64,000 nucleotides of DNA from Bacillus sp. ISL-37 (GTDB lineage Bacteria > Bacillota > Bacilli > Bacillales > Cytobacillaceae): assembly GCF_018613315.1 (NCBI RefSeq), contig NZ_JAGGQL010000001.1, positions 54,120 to 118,119 on the forward strand. Reading direction: 5' to 3'. The position numbers and the translations under genes are program-made. Below are positions 17,313-26,256 of this stretch, piece after piece. Within the stretch, counting starts at the first letter, position 1, and each line of letters begins with the position of its first letter. The notes beneath the pieces are model-generated. The model worked only from the letters and a program-made list of their open reading frames with translations, had not been told where the DNA came from and made no database searches.

Positions 17313-17882
17313 ATGTGGCTTTATGAAAAAAAATTGCAATATCCCGTAAAGGTTAGCACCTGTAACCCCATGCTCGCTAAATTCCTGGTGGAGCAGTATG
17401 GGGGGGCAGACGGAGAACTAGCAGCCGCACTGCGTTATTTAAACCAGCGCTATACGATTCCTGATAAGGTAATTGGACTGCTTACTGATATCGGAACAGA
17501 GGAATTCGCCCATTTGGAAATGATTGCCACGATGATTTACAAATTAACTAAGGACGCGACACCTGAGCAAATGAAGCAGGCAGGACTAGACGCGCACTAT
17601 GCGAACCATGATAGCGCCCTATTCTATCATAATGCCGCAGGGGTTCCGTGGACCGCTTCCTATATCGCTGCTAAAGGTGACCCGATAGCAGATCTATATG
17701 AAGATATCGCCGCGGAGGAAAAAGCAAGAGCCACTTATCAATGGATCATCAATATGAGCGATGACACTGACCTGAATGATGGATTGCGATATCTTAGAGA
17801 ACGTGAAATCATCCACTCCCAGCGCTTTCGGGAAGCAGTGGAGATTCTCAAAGATGAACAAGGAAAGAAGAGAATATTCTAG
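17313..17882 (+). CDS. cotJC: Spore coat protein CotJC, manganese-catalase family
   Basis: A 189-residue ferritin-like protein of the Mn-catalase family, with metal-ligand motifs EEFAHLEM near residue 60 and EEKARATYQ near residue 132, and H..R near 168. It is the main CotJ coat component and may remove peroxide at the spore surface. Start ATG 17313 behind AGGAGGGG. Length is normal. Confidence 0.95.
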   Translation: MWLYEKKLQYPVKVSTCNPMLAKFLVEQYGGADGELAAALRYLNQRYTIPDKVIGLLTDIGTEEFAHLEMIATMIYKLTKDATPEQMKQAGLDAHYANHDSALFYHNAAGVPWTASYIAAKGDPIADLYEDIAAEEKARATYQWIINMSDDTDLNDGLRYLREREIIHSQRFREAVEILKDEQGKKRIF

Positions 17883-17888
17883 AGTAAA

Positions 17889-17912
17889 CTGAAGCATCCG
17901 TTTTGGATGCTT
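17889..17912. terminator. Bidirectional terminator between cotJC and ypbF
   Basis: GAAGCATCC and GGATGCTTC around GTTTT, with T-runs on either side, between convergent genes. Confidence 0.88.
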
Positions 17913-18371
17913 CTATTTATTTTCGTGAAACAAGTTGATATCAAACTTTTTCTTCATCATATCAAACACTATATGGCGGTTCTTCCACTCTTCTTCTTTT
18001 TTCCATAAATCCTTACTTCGGTCTACTATTTCACAACGAAGGGCCTGGTATTCTTTCTCAGCCTTTTCACGCTTCTCCTTAAACAGGATCATCAACCCAT
18101 ATGTCCCGACCGTCATGATGAGGAAATATAAATTCGCGGAATTCTGGACATACACAGAAAAAATCTCAGCGAAAGAATAAGAATACGGCTTTAACACCGT
18201 AATATAAAGATAGTAGAAATAGACAGATATCAACCCAATCGTCACCCATACCGACATAAGATGCCGGGATTTATACCGGTCAAACTTTTTCTTTCGGTCA
18301 ATTACATTCTGAAGCATCCTTTTAGTTGCTGGATCCGTTCGATCATCCAGGTTCTCGATTTCCAGTTCCAT
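17913..18371 (-). CDS. ypbF: YpbF-family membrane protein
   Basis: A 152-residue protein with two hydrophobic segments (about residues 40-62 and 78-96) flanked by charged helices; the C-terminal third (KEKREKAEKEYQALR...) is probably a cytoplasmic coiled coil. Position and topology match B. subtilis YpbF; function unknown. Start at ATG 18371 behind GGGGAGGG. Confidence 0.78.
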   Translation of the reverse strand: MELEIENLDDRTDPATKRMLQNVIDRKKKFDRYKSRHLMSVWVTIGLISVYFYYLYITVLKPYSYSFAEIFSVYVQNSANLYFLIMTVGTYGLMILFKEKREKAEKEYQALRCEIVDRSKDLWKKEEEWKNRHIVFDMMKKKFDINLFHENK

Positions 18372-18394
18372 GGCAAGCCCTCCCCTTTTTATAA

Positions 18395-18580
18395 AGCTCT
18401 TTTCTCAAACTTTGTTGCTATTGACAACAAAATAGGCTTGAATGCCCTATGTTTCTTCACAAAAAATTGAAGCTTATTATGAGAAAAGAGCTTGCACACT
18501 TAATACCGAACTACAAAATGGCTTTTTATCACGTTAAAATCGGCTTTAGGATTTTAACAACAATCTTTTCGAAAACAGCC
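18395..18580 (+). mobile_element. Miniature element copy 3 with exact 8-bp target duplication
   Basis: 186-bp copy between ypbE and ypbF, with all family features. It is flanked on both sides by TTTTATAA (18387-18394 and 18581-18588), which fixes its ends. It accounts for half of the gap 18372-18757; the remainder is AT-rich with a poor inverted repeat near 18650-18695 and no gene. Confidence 0.87.
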
Positions 18581-18757
18581 TTTTATAATTTTTATGAACT
18601 TGTCCATGGAGTTATGATATTGATCCAAAAATAAGACTGAAAACAAGAAAAAACCGGACCAATTCCATAAATATGGACTGAATCCAGTTTTTTTCGCTTA
18701 GGTCCTCAAGAAAATCTAAAAGACAGCAAATATTAATAAGCCTCTTTTTCACTCTGG

Positions 18758-19477
18758 CTAATTTTTGATGGGTATTTTTAATACTTGTCCTGCCTGAATT
18801 TCATTTCCCTGGATGTTGTTTGCTTTTTTGATGATTGGGATGCCTTCCTGGGATTTATAATATGTCATCGCTACTCTGAATAATGTTTCATTCGGTTTGA
18901 CTGTATGATAAACGATCTTTTCACCGCTTGCGGATTCGGCTTCACCTGTTGGTTGGGTGCCTTCTGTGTCTGCTGGCTCATTCTCAGACTCGGCAGAAGC
19001 TGTTAATTTCCCACCTTCTTTATCATCACTGTCACCAGGAGCTTCGGCAGTGTTTTTGTCCCCGCTGCTTGATGGAGCAGGCCCGGCTGCCATAACATCG
19101 ATTTCCTCTGGATCAGCAATTTCTTCGTAGGATGGGGCCTCTTGGTCTTCTACCTGGTCCACCCCTTTTCCATCATCCCGACTTTCAACATTGATCATTT
19201 CCACTCCGGCACGTTCCAGCGACTTATTCAAAGGCATCTTTGCGCCATCCAGGTAAGAGATGATACTGAAAAAAGAGATAGGCAGCAAGATGAAAAACAG
19301 AGCCATCAACCTGATGACAGGGTATTTTACTTTGACATTAGTTTTTTTCTGTTTTTGCCTGTGCATCTCACTTCTTGGAGGAAGGGATTCCTTTTTTTCA
19401 ACATTATGCTCAGATTTGCGTTCTACCCTTTTTCTTAGCCGCTCCGCCTGGTCCCTGATAGGTTTTTCCTTATTCAC
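18758..19477 (-). CDS. ypbE: LysM-domain membrane protein YpbE
   Basis: A bitopic protein of about 239 residues: charged cytoplasmic N-terminus, one membrane segment (about residues 57-77), a long acidic Ser/Glu/Asp/Ala linker and a C-terminal LysM peptidoglycan-binding domain (HTVKPNETLFRVAMTYYKS... to the end). The start is taken as GTG 19477, behind GGGGGT and overlapping the ypbD stop; a TTG five codons upstream is possible. Third gene of recQ-ypbD-ypbE. Confidence 0.85.
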   Translation of the reverse strand: MNKEKPIRDQAERLRKRVERKSEHNVEKKESLPPRSEMHRQKQKKTNVKVKYPVIRLMALFFILLPISFFSIISYLDGAKMPLNKSLERAGVEMINVESRDDGKGVDQVEDQEAPSYEEIADPEEIDVMAAGPAPSSSGDKNTAEAPGDSDDKEGGKLTASAESENEPADTEGTQPTGEAESASGEKIVYHTVKPNETLFRVAMTYYKSQEGIPIIKKANNIQGNEIQAGQVLKIPIKN

Positions 19478-20072
19478 TGTCTGTACCCCCAATTGTTGCT
19501 TGAGTCCTGAATTTAATGATCAAACCTAAAATAAAATCAATGATAAAATGCATCACGATGGTTACAACAAGATTATTTGTCATCATATAAATATAGCCAA
19601 TCAAGAAACTCAATAAAATAATATTAGTAAACAAAAACCAATTAAACAGATAGCGGTAATGAACGACTGCGAAAATCAGGCTAGATATGATTAACCCAGT
19701 GTTTGTCTGAATGACTCCCCTAAAAAGGATTTCCTCACTGATTGCTACCATCGCGGCAATCAGCATGATTTGGAATAGACTTCTATTTCTAAATATTCTT
19801 TCGTTCAAGCCGCCATCGTCGTAGTACGACTTTGGCAGATATTTCATAAGGGTGAAGTCCAAAGCCACGACTGCCAGACCAGCAACTAACCCGATCGATA
19901 AAATGTTCCAATCGGCCCAAATAAATAATCCTTTGAATTCAGTCAAGCTATCAAACAATATCATACCTAATATAGTTGAAATCGTTAATAGTAAAATTTG
20001 CGTAGCAACTAAGTGGAAAAGCAGTTCTTTTTCAGTAAGTCCTGCCACTGTTTCCCTATATTCATCTTTCAT
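19470..20072 (-). CDS. ypbD: CPBP intramembrane metalloprotease YpbD
   Basis: A 200-residue membrane protein with six or more hydrophobic segments and the CPBP (Abi) motifs SEEILFRGV and, further on, FAVVHYRY and MHFIIDF, which give the conserved Glu-Glu-x3-Arg and His residues. Substrate unknown. Its ATG overlaps the recQ stop in TAATG, so it is translationally coupled to recQ. Confidence 0.88.
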   Translation of the reverse strand: MKDEYRETVAGLTEKELLFHLVATQILLLTISTILGMILFDSLTEFKGLFIWADWNILSIGLVAGLAVVALDFTLMKYLPKSYYDDGGLNERIFRNRSLFQIMLIAAMVAISEEILFRGVIQTNTGLIISSLIFAVVHYRYLFNWFLFTNIILLSFLIGYIYMMTNNLVVTIVMHFIIDFILGLIIKFRTQATIGGTDSE

Positions 20073-21571
20073 TATATCCGCTCTCTCATCAATAAGATTG
20101 AAGCCAATTCCTGCTTCCAGTCCACCACAGTTAGTGATTGTTCACTGAATGGTTCGGTTTCTTTATATTGGTCCATATCAATTCCACAGCTGCTGCAGCA
20201 ATTCCGTGGCCGTTCCTGCAATTCTTCGCCGAACATTTCCAAAATAACTTTCCTCTTACATTCCTTTGTATGAACCCAACCAAGCATCTTTTTAATTTTT
20301 GTATTTTTTACCTTCAATCGGTTTTCCATCAATTGGATGAGGCTTTGTTTATCTATCTTATAATCCCACGCTTCTATATTAGACAGGTAATCTTCGACAA
20401 TCCTCCATTGAATCTCGGTGAAGCCGCATATCATTGATAGATCTTCGGCGCGGTCGGCAAGATCTTTATAAACAAGATGGTTATCGATTAAAAATGCAAA
20501 CAGTCTTTCAATCTGGTATTGATCAGGGAGCTCACCTTCAGCGAGCTGATAGGCCAGTTGTTCGTCCCCTGGCGAATATATCAGGATGGCAATTGAATCG
20601 CGGCCATCTCTTGCTGCTCTTCCTATTTCCTGAAGGTAGGACTCAATTTGCATAGGCATGTGGAAATGAATCACATATCGGACATTTTCTTTATTAATTC
20701 CCATTCCAAAAGCGCTGGTAGCACATACGACGTCAAGTTGACCATTGATGAATTGCTGCTGGATGAGGACCCGGCTTTCCGAATCCAGTCCCCCATGATA
20801 TGCCATGGCATTCTTGATTCCTTTATCTCTCATATGCACTGCAGTTTGCTCAGCGACTTTTTTGCTGGAAAAATAGATGATCCCCGGCCCTTTCAAATAC
20901 TTCACCAGCTCAACTGTCCGGTCCAGCTTATCCTGAAAGGTAGATGCAAATTCCAAAGCTAGTGAAATAGCAGGGCGGTCTACAGAATAGACAACCTCAT
21001 TCCATTCTCCTAAATGGAGCTTTTCGGCAATATCCTTTCGAACTTCCTTTGACGCTGTGGCTGTCAGCGCAAGCGTCAATGGTTGTCCAAGCTTCTCCCT
21101 GAATTCTCCAAGCTTGAGGTAGTCCGGCCTAAAATCATATCCCCACTGAGAGATACAGTGTGCCTCATCTACAACGAACAGTGATACAGACAATTTCCTG
21201 ATCCGATTCAATACAGATTCAATCCCGAGCATTTCTGGGGATATAAAAATAAACCGAAATCTTTCGAGTTCTTCCAGGGCTTTAGCCTTTTGCTGTGGTG
21301 ACAAAAAGGAATTCAAGGCAATTACTCTCTTTTCACCCATTGCCATCATTTGCTCTACCTGATCCTGCATTAGTGACAGCAGCGGTGAAACAATCAAGAC
21401 CGGCCCGTCCACTAGATAGCCCGGAAGTTGGTAGCACAGGGACTTTCCCGTTCCAGTTGGCAACATAGAGATCGTATGTTTTCCTTTTAAAACGGATTCA
21501 ATCGTTTCTTCCTGCCCTGGACGGAACTCCTCGAACTTAAAATACTTTTTTAAATATCCTTTTAACTCCAT
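20072..21571 (-). CDS. recQ: ATP-dependent DNA helicase RecQ (RecS type)
   Basis: 3'-5' DNA helicase for recombination and replication-fork repair. The 499-residue protein has the superfamily 2 motifs in order: FRPGQEE, P-loop PTGTGKS, DEAH box, SATs-type TATAS, and GRAARDG, then a zinc-binding region with Cys clusters near the C-terminus (CKRKV and CCSSCG). It lacks the HRDC domain and is the short form called RecS/YpbC in B. subtilis. It overlaps ypbB by 10 bp. Confidence 0.93.
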   Translation of the reverse strand: MELKGYLKKYFKFEEFRPGQEETIESVLKGKHTISMLPTGTGKSLCYQLPGYLVDGPVLIVSPLLSLMQDQVEQMMAMGEKRVIALNSFLSPQQKAKALEELERFRFIFISPEMLGIESVLNRIRKLSVSLFVVDEAHCISQWGYDFRPDYLKLGEFREKLGQPLTLALTATASKEVRKDIAEKLHLGEWNEVVYSVDRPAISLALEFASTFQDKLDRTVELVKYLKGPGIIYFSSKKVAEQTAVHMRDKGIKNAMAYHGGLDSESRVLIQQQFINGQLDVVCATSAFGMGINKENVRYVIHFHMPMQIESYLQEIGRAARDGRDSIAILIYSPGDEQLAYQLAEGELPDQYQIERLFAFLIDNHLVYKDLADRAEDLSMICGFTEIQWRIVEDYLSNIEAWDYKIDKQSLIQLMENRLKVKNTKIKKMLGWVHTKECKRKVILEMFGEELQERPRNCCSSCGIDMDQYKETEPFSEQSLTVVDWKQELASILLMRERI

Positions 21572-22623
21572 TCCACATCACCATATTTAGCCAGAACAAG
21601 CCTGATTTCAAAATAAGAAGCATCAGCCACTTGTTCCTTGATTTGCTTTAACTTTTTAGCAGAATTCCGCTGTGCCGCCTGAAGAATGCTTTCCCTTTTA
21701 TTCAGAGGAACATAGTGGTCTATATTGAATTCCTTGATAGAAAGAGCAATTTCCACAAAATGATCTTCAATAGTGCTTTGTTTTAGATTGCGGACAGCCG
21801 CTATCTCTTCCAAGGTATAACCCTTCTGCATTAATTTATATGTCTTATCTGTCGAAATCGTCAAAGGAACGTTACGCTCTGCCTTCTTGATCAATCCATT
21901 AAGTAATGGATAGGCATGTGAATTCTCCAGGACCTTATCAAACATTGCATGCAAGCAATTCAGGAATTCGAAATGATAGTGAGCAGGTTCCAGTCCAATC
22001 CATTCGGCAGCCTGCATAGTCGTCAATCCAATTTTCCTGTACCCTGTCAACCTTATAACAACAAGCTCGGGCTTCGTCTTTTCATTATCCAGTGCAGATG
22101 TAAGCTCACCATACAGCCTTTCTGCCAACTTACATCGATCTTCATTTTGTTGCTTAATGTATTGTTTTACCCAGGTAAGGGTTTCTCGCTTATTCCTGAC
22201 AGGTATAAACGAGCGCTCATGGTTAATCAGATTTGAACTCACCTGAATAAGCAGCGTTAGCCTCTCCCAAAAAGAATCAGTCACCTGGTGATATTTCCAG
22301 CCATTTAGATAGTCAGGAAGCCTGTATTCAGATGACTTCTGTTCCAGGGTGGCTTCGCCCTTTCCTGTTAATATCACCTTCGTATCTGCTATTTCCTCTA
22401 CCAGACCTCTATGCTGCAACCGGTTAATCATTTTTTCTAGTCCCTCTCGAGTAACTGAGGGATATGTATGAAAATATGGGGTGATCTTATATAAATGAGC
22501 ATCCTGGATCGTCTGAGAGGAACGCTTTCCCTGTAAAAGATGAAATAACGAATAGATGGTTCTTTCACCATTGATTTTTTTCAATATTGACAAAACAACT
22601 GTCTCCAAATACGTTATCCCCAT
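21562..22623 (-). CDS. ypbB: Helix-turn-helix protein YpbB
   Basis: A 353-residue protein that usually precedes recQ in Bacillaceae. The C-terminal part holds a predicted helix-turn-helix (GYTLEEIAAVRNLKQSTIEDHFVEIA) like the domain fused to RecQ in other bacteria, which suggests that it works with the helicase. ATG 22623 behind AGGTGAT is used instead of one ten codons upstream. Divergent from fer. Confidence 0.85.
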   Translation of the reverse strand: MGITYLETVVLSILKKINGERTIYSLFHLLQGKRSSQTIQDAHLYKITPYFHTYPSVTREGLEKMINRLQHRGLVEEIADTKVILTGKGEATLEQKSSEYRLPDYLNGWKYHQVTDSFWERLTLLIQVSSNLINHERSFIPVRNKRETLTWVKQYIKQQNEDRCKLAERLYGELTSALDNEKTKPELVVIRLTGYRKIGLTTMQAAEWIGLEPAHYHFEFLNCLHAMFDKVLENSHAYPLLNGLIKKAERNVPLTISTDKTYKLMQKGYTLEEIAAVRNLKQSTIEDHFVEIALSIKEFNIDHYVPLNKRESILQAAQRNSAKKLKQIKEQVADASYFEIRLVLAKYGDVEWS

Positions 22624-22769
22624 AACATCACCTATGAATGAAAAGTTAATCAAAGGGCACGATAATATTCGGCGCCCACTATAGCAGAAAAATAATATAA
22701 CATTATTTTAACATGAAAATATCTAGTAAAATGTTTATTTTCAACGAAAAAACCATTCAATGCCTTGTG

Positions 22770-22784
22770 TGATAAGCATTCTCA
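22770..22784. promoter_or_regulatory. Fur-box-like site at the fer promoter
   Basis: TGATAAGCATTCTCA matches the 7-1-7 Fur core TGATAATnATTATCA with two mismatches. It ends 12 bp before the fer -35 element. fur itself is encoded in this window. Confidence 0.4.
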
Positions 22785-22796
22785 ATACTTTTTTTA

Positions 22797-22825
22797 TTGA
22801 AATGTTGGCGATACAGTTTTACAAT
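22797..22825 (+). promoter_or_regulatory. Sigma-A promoter of fer
   Basis: TTGAAA, 17-bp spacer, TACAAT, about 75 bp before the start codon. Confidence 0.75.
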
Positions 22826-22879
22826 AGATATGAGGAATACGTTTTCACTATTTTGGTGAAAACAGCATATTATTGTTAA

Positions 22880-23149
<270 letters not shown>

Positions 23150-23154
23150 AGAAA

Positions 23155-23190
23155 TACATAATTCCCGCTTATAAGCGGGAATTTTTTTGT
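23155..23190 (+). terminator. Terminator of fer
   Basis: ATTCCCGCTT/AAGCGGGAAT hairpin followed by seven T. Confidence 0.93.
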
Positions 23191-23197
23191 TTGGTTA

Positions 23198-23375
23198 GGC
23201 TCTTTTCTCAAACTTTGTTGCTATTGACTAACAAATAGGATTAAATGGCCTTTGTTTCTTCGCAAAATTGACTTTTTTTTGAGAAAAGAGCATGCAAACT
23301 TAATAACGACCTGCAAAATGGCTTTATCTTACGTTAAAATCGGCTTTAGAATTTTAACAACATTTGCGTAGATAG
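23198..23375 (+). mobile_element. Miniature element copy 4 (diverged right end)
   Basis: Copy between the convergent genes fer and ribU. The left terminus and both internal hairpins are intact, but the right end departs from the family after TTTTAACAACA and no clear target duplication is seen, so the right boundary is approximate. It fills most of the gap 23150-23473. Confidence 0.75.
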
Positions 23376-23473
23376 CTCAGGTTTTACTCAGGAGAAATCG
23401 ATAATCTTTATCCACCTATAAATTAAAAAGCAACGGTGCAGGCCGTTGCTTTTGTATAAGATCTCATATGAGT

Positions 23474-24055
23474 TTATGCACTTTTGAATGTTTGCTGTCT
23501 CTCAATCCATGTTTTCATCCTTGTGAACATCAGCATGAATATGACAGACATCAGTATTCCTTTAACGAAATTGAATGGTAGAATCCCTGCAACGATCATG
23601 GCCCGCGCTTCCGGTCCAGACATTGCTGGCATGTTCAAGAACAATGTGTAGGCAGGAAGGAAAACGTAGTAGTTAAGGACACTCATCAGGATAGCCATAC
23701 TTGCTGTCCCAGCCACTAATGCAAATGTCATTCCCCTATTGGATTTCATCCGTTGATAAATATAGTAAGTTGGCAGAATGAATAATACTCCTGCAACAAA
23801 GTTGGCAGCATGGCCTACTGGCACACCCGTATCACTGCCTGTCATGAAATAATCAAGCGTATTCTTTAAGAATTCTACTAAAATACCAGCTACCGGACCA
23901 AAAATCAACGCAGCAATCAATGCAGGAATATCGCTGAAATCGACCATTAAAAATTTGGGAAACGGCGGCAGCGGAAAATTCAGCAGCATCAATACATAAG
24001 AGATACTGCTCAGCATACCAATTGAAACCATTGCTTTGACACTAAATTTTTTCAT
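23474..24055 (-). CDS. ribU: Riboflavin ECF transporter S component RibU
   Basis: Membrane substrate-binding subunit of an energy-coupling factor transporter for riboflavin, working with the shared EcfA1A2T module (not in this window). The 193-residue protein has about five to six membrane helices and the family's PPFPKFLMVDFSDIP segment near residue 30. ATG 24055 behind GGAGAGAGG is chosen over an upstream in-frame start. Expression is controlled by an FMN riboswitch in the leader. Confidence 0.95.
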   Translation of the reverse strand: MKKFSVKAMVSIGMLSSISYVLMLLNFPLPPFPKFLMVDFSDIPALIAALIFGPVAGILVEFLKNTLDYFMTGSDTGVPVGHAANFVAGVLFILPTYYIYQRMKSNRGMTFALVAGTASMAILMSVLNYYVFLPAYTLFLNMPAMSGPEARAMIVAGILPFNFVKGILMSVIFMLMFTRMKTWIERQQTFKSA

Positions 24056-24129
24056 TTTTCCTCTCTCCTTATAGAGATCCATCTCACATAAAGAAGAAAG
24101 GTTCAGCAATCACATACCGTAACAAATAA

Positions 24130-24163
24130 AACCCTCAAGTTCTATGCTTGAGGGAGTTTTGTG
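24130..24163 (-). terminator. Leader terminator of the ribU riboswitch
   Basis: On the minus strand CCCTCAAG and CTTGAGGG around a 7-nt loop, followed by TTTTATTTG, between the aptamer and ribU. A second hairpin (ACGTTCAAAA/TTTTGAACGT, 24184-24210) precedes it. Confidence 0.85.
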
Positions 24164-24220
24164 AAGGGCATGCTTAATAAACGTTCAAAACCTGCATTTT
24201 TTGAACGTCTGCAGAACCTC

Positions 24221-24350
24221 CATCTTCTCCCATCCAGACTATACTGTCGGCTTTGGAATCGCACCAAATCCTGCCCATACAGGCTCGCGGGCTTAAAGAA
24301 TCAATCTCATTACCGCCGATCGGGAATTTCACCCTGCCCCGAAGATAGAC
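24221..24350 (-). promoter_or_regulatory. FMN riboswitch (RFN element)
   Basis: The minus strand carries the FMN aptamer core: ATCTTCGGGGCAGGGTGAAA, then CCCGATCGGCGGTA, the GAGCC..GGCAGGA and GATTTGGTGCGATTCC arms, and CCGACAGTATAGTCTGGATG closing with AGAAGAT. Together with the terminator it should shut off ribU when FMN is plentiful. Confidence 0.97.
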
Positions 24351-24371
24351 CATATTTAATTGAACAAGTTC

Positions 24372-24400
24372 ATTATACTGAAAAAAAGATAATTTGTGAA
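24372..24400 (-). promoter_or_regulatory. Sigma-A promoter of ribU
   Basis: Minus-strand TTCACA, 17-bp spacer, TATAAT, placed about 20 bp before the first aptamer base. Confidence 0.8.
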
Positions 24401-24471
24401 GGTGTCTGCTTGTGACGATTTTTTGACAGAGATGAGTTAAATCCATTCTGTTCCTGACACATTTATGATTT

Positions 24472-24521
24472 TAATACTAAACTTCTGCTAAATTCGGAAT
24501 AACAGAATATATTTAGTATTA
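24472..24521. repeat. 50-bp palindrome between the ribU and serA promoters
   Basis: Perfect 10-bp arms TAATACTAAA and TTTAGTATTA, with inner arms TTCTG and CAGAA. It lies outside both transcripts, between divergent promoters, so a DNA-level operator is more likely than an RNA element. The regulator is unknown. Confidence 0.7.
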
Positions 24522-24572
24522 ATCAATAGATTCTGATTGCGCTTTCATTCTATTTATGAACAATTATACAGT

Positions 24573-24613
24573 TTGACAAAAGAATATTCGTCTTGTAAAA
24601 TAATCAGAAAATT
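24573..24613 (+). promoter_or_regulatory. serA promoter with overlapping CodY box
   Basis: TTGACA, 17-bp spacer, TAAAAT (24596-24601). AATAATCAGAAAATT at 24599-24613 matches the CodY motif AATTTTCWGAAAATT at 13 of 15 positions and covers the -10 and start site, so CodY bound with branched-chain amino acids or GTP should repress serA. Confidence 0.7.
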
Positions 24614-24641
24614 ACTACTTTAATTAAGGGAGTGAGAATGG

Positions 24642-26216
24642 ATGTTCCAGGTTCTAGCGGCAGATTCAATAAAGGAAGAAGGCTTACAGCCATTATTAGA
24701 ACAGGATGGTATCCAGGTACATATCGGGAGTGTTGACTCTGCATGTATAGATCTACAAAAAATCGATGCCCTTATCGTCAGGAGCGCAACGAAAGTCACC
24801 TCAGAACTGCTCGATAGCATGCCATCGTTAAAGATCGTCGGCCGGGCAGGAGTCGGAGTCGATAATATCGATATTGCGGAAGCGACAAAAAGAGGAATTA
24901 TCATCGTCAATGCCCCAGATGGAAATACCATTTCAACCGCAGAACATACCTTTGCGATGATGTCCGCATTAATGAGAAACATCCCCCAGGCACACGCCTC
25001 TGTAAAAAATGGAGAATGGAAAAGAAATCAATATATTGGTAATGAGCTATATGGAAAAACATTAGGAATCGTTGGTTTGGGAAGGATTGGTTCTGAGCTC
25101 GCAAAAAGGGCCAGGGCTTTTGGGATGTCAGTTAAGGTGTACGACCCGTTTCTGACGATGGAGCGAGCAGAGGTTTTAGGCGTCCAATTATCCTCCTTCG
25201 AAGAGGTCCTCGCCGAAACGGATATCATCTCGGTCCACACACCTTTGACGAAAGAAACGAAAGGACTTCTTAATGAAAAGACATTGAGTCAAACTAAAAA
25301 AGGAGTTTATCTCCTCAATTGTGCGAGAGGTGGAATAATCGATGAGATCGCTCTTGCCCATTACATTGAAAAGGGCCATGTCGCCGGGGCTGCACTGGAT
25401 GTATTTGAAGTAGAACCCCCAGGGGACCACCCTTTGCTGAAACTTGATTCTGTCATCACCACCCCACACCTAGGAGCCTCAACAAAAGAAGCGCAATTGA
25501 ATGTCGCCACCCAGGTCGCCAGAGAAATCAGTACTTTTTTTGAAAATAAACCCGTTGCTAACTCAATCAATCTCCCAGCAATGTCTAAAGAAATCTATGA
25601 AAAAATCCAGCCTTATCACCAACTTGCGAAAGAAATGGGCAAGATTGTCTCAGAATGTCACAATAAAGGAATCAGTGAGCTGACCGCCACCTATTCAGGT
25701 ACTGCGGCAGAACTTGAAACCTCCTTTTTAACAAAGGCACTTCTGGCAGGATTTTTCGAAAACCGCATTGATGTGAAAGTAAACGAAGTGAATGCCATCC
25801 ACATTGCAAAAGAACGCGGTATTATGGTTGGGGAAAAAGTGACCGGGAATTCATTTGGTTACGCAAATACCATTACTGTAAAGGCCAGCGGGGACGGAGA
25901 AACTTTTACAGCAAGAGGAACTTACATTGAGCATTACGGGCCAAGAATTGTCAGCCTGGACGGCTTTAACATTGATTTCCATCCATCAGGGAACCTTCTG
26001 TACATACAGCATATGGACCGTCCCGGTGTAATCGGGCATGTAGGAAAGGTCCTGGGTGACCATGGAGTGAACATCGCAACAATGCAAGTCGGCAGAAAAG
26101 AGGCTGGCGGCGAGGCCATCATGGTCCTCTCTTTTGACAGACCACTGCCAGATGAAATGGTCGATAAGCTGAAATCGCTGCAGGACATCGTTACGATCAA
26201 CAGTATTATACTTTAA
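24642..26216 (+). CDS. serA: D-3-phosphoglycerate dehydrogenase
   Basis: First step of serine synthesis, oxidising 3-phosphoglycerate with NAD. The 524-residue protein is the long form: catalytic and NAD domains (VGLGRIG near residue 146; RGGIID, ALDVFEVEPP and TPHLGAST carrying the Arg/Glu/His catalytic set), an intervening domain, and a C-terminal ACT domain (RPGVIGHVGKVLGDHGVNIATMQ). Start ATG 24642 with GGGAGTGAG upstream; an ATG four bases earlier is out of frame. Confidence 0.96.
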   Translation: MFQVLAADSIKEEGLQPLLEQDGIQVHIGSVDSACIDLQKIDALIVRSATKVTSELLDSMPSLKIVGRAGVGVDNIDIAEATKRGIIIVNAPDGNTISTAEHTFAMMSALMRNIPQAHASVKNGEWKRNQYIGNELYGKTLGIVGLGRIGSELAKRARAFGMSVKVYDPFLTMERAEVLGVQLSSFEEVLAETDIISVHTPLTKETKGLLNEKTLSQTKKGVYLLNCARGGIIDEIALAHYIEKGHVAGAALDVFEVEPPGDHPLLKLDSVITTPHLGASTKEAQLNVATQVAREISTFFENKPVANSINLPAMSKEIYEKIQPYHQLAKEMGKIVSECHNKGISELTATYSGTAAELETSFLTKALLAGFFENRIDVKVNEVNAIHIAKERGIMVGEKVTGNSFGYANTITVKASGDGETFTARGTYIEHYGPRIVSLDGFNIDFHPSGNLLYIQHMDRPGVIGHVGKVLGDHGVNIATMQVGRKEAGGEAIMVLSFDRPLPDEMVDKLKSLQDIVTINSIIL

Positions 26217-26217
26217 A

Positions 26218-26256
26218 CAAACAGGCCTCCTTACAGTGAGGCCTGTTATTTTTTTA
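26218..26256. terminator. Bidirectional terminator between serA and the PHP phosphatase
   Basis: AACAGGCCTC and GAGGCCTGTT arms with T-rich 3' flanks, between convergent genes. Confidence 0.9.

Noticed and set aside
18640..18695. Terminator near the 3' side of ypbE
   Set aside because: The inverted repeat around CCGGACCAATTCC is too imperfect and lies far upstream of the neighbouring gene ends.
24400..24640. T-box leader for serA
   Set aside because: No T-box sequence or specifier stem; the promoter is only about 40 bp from the start codon.
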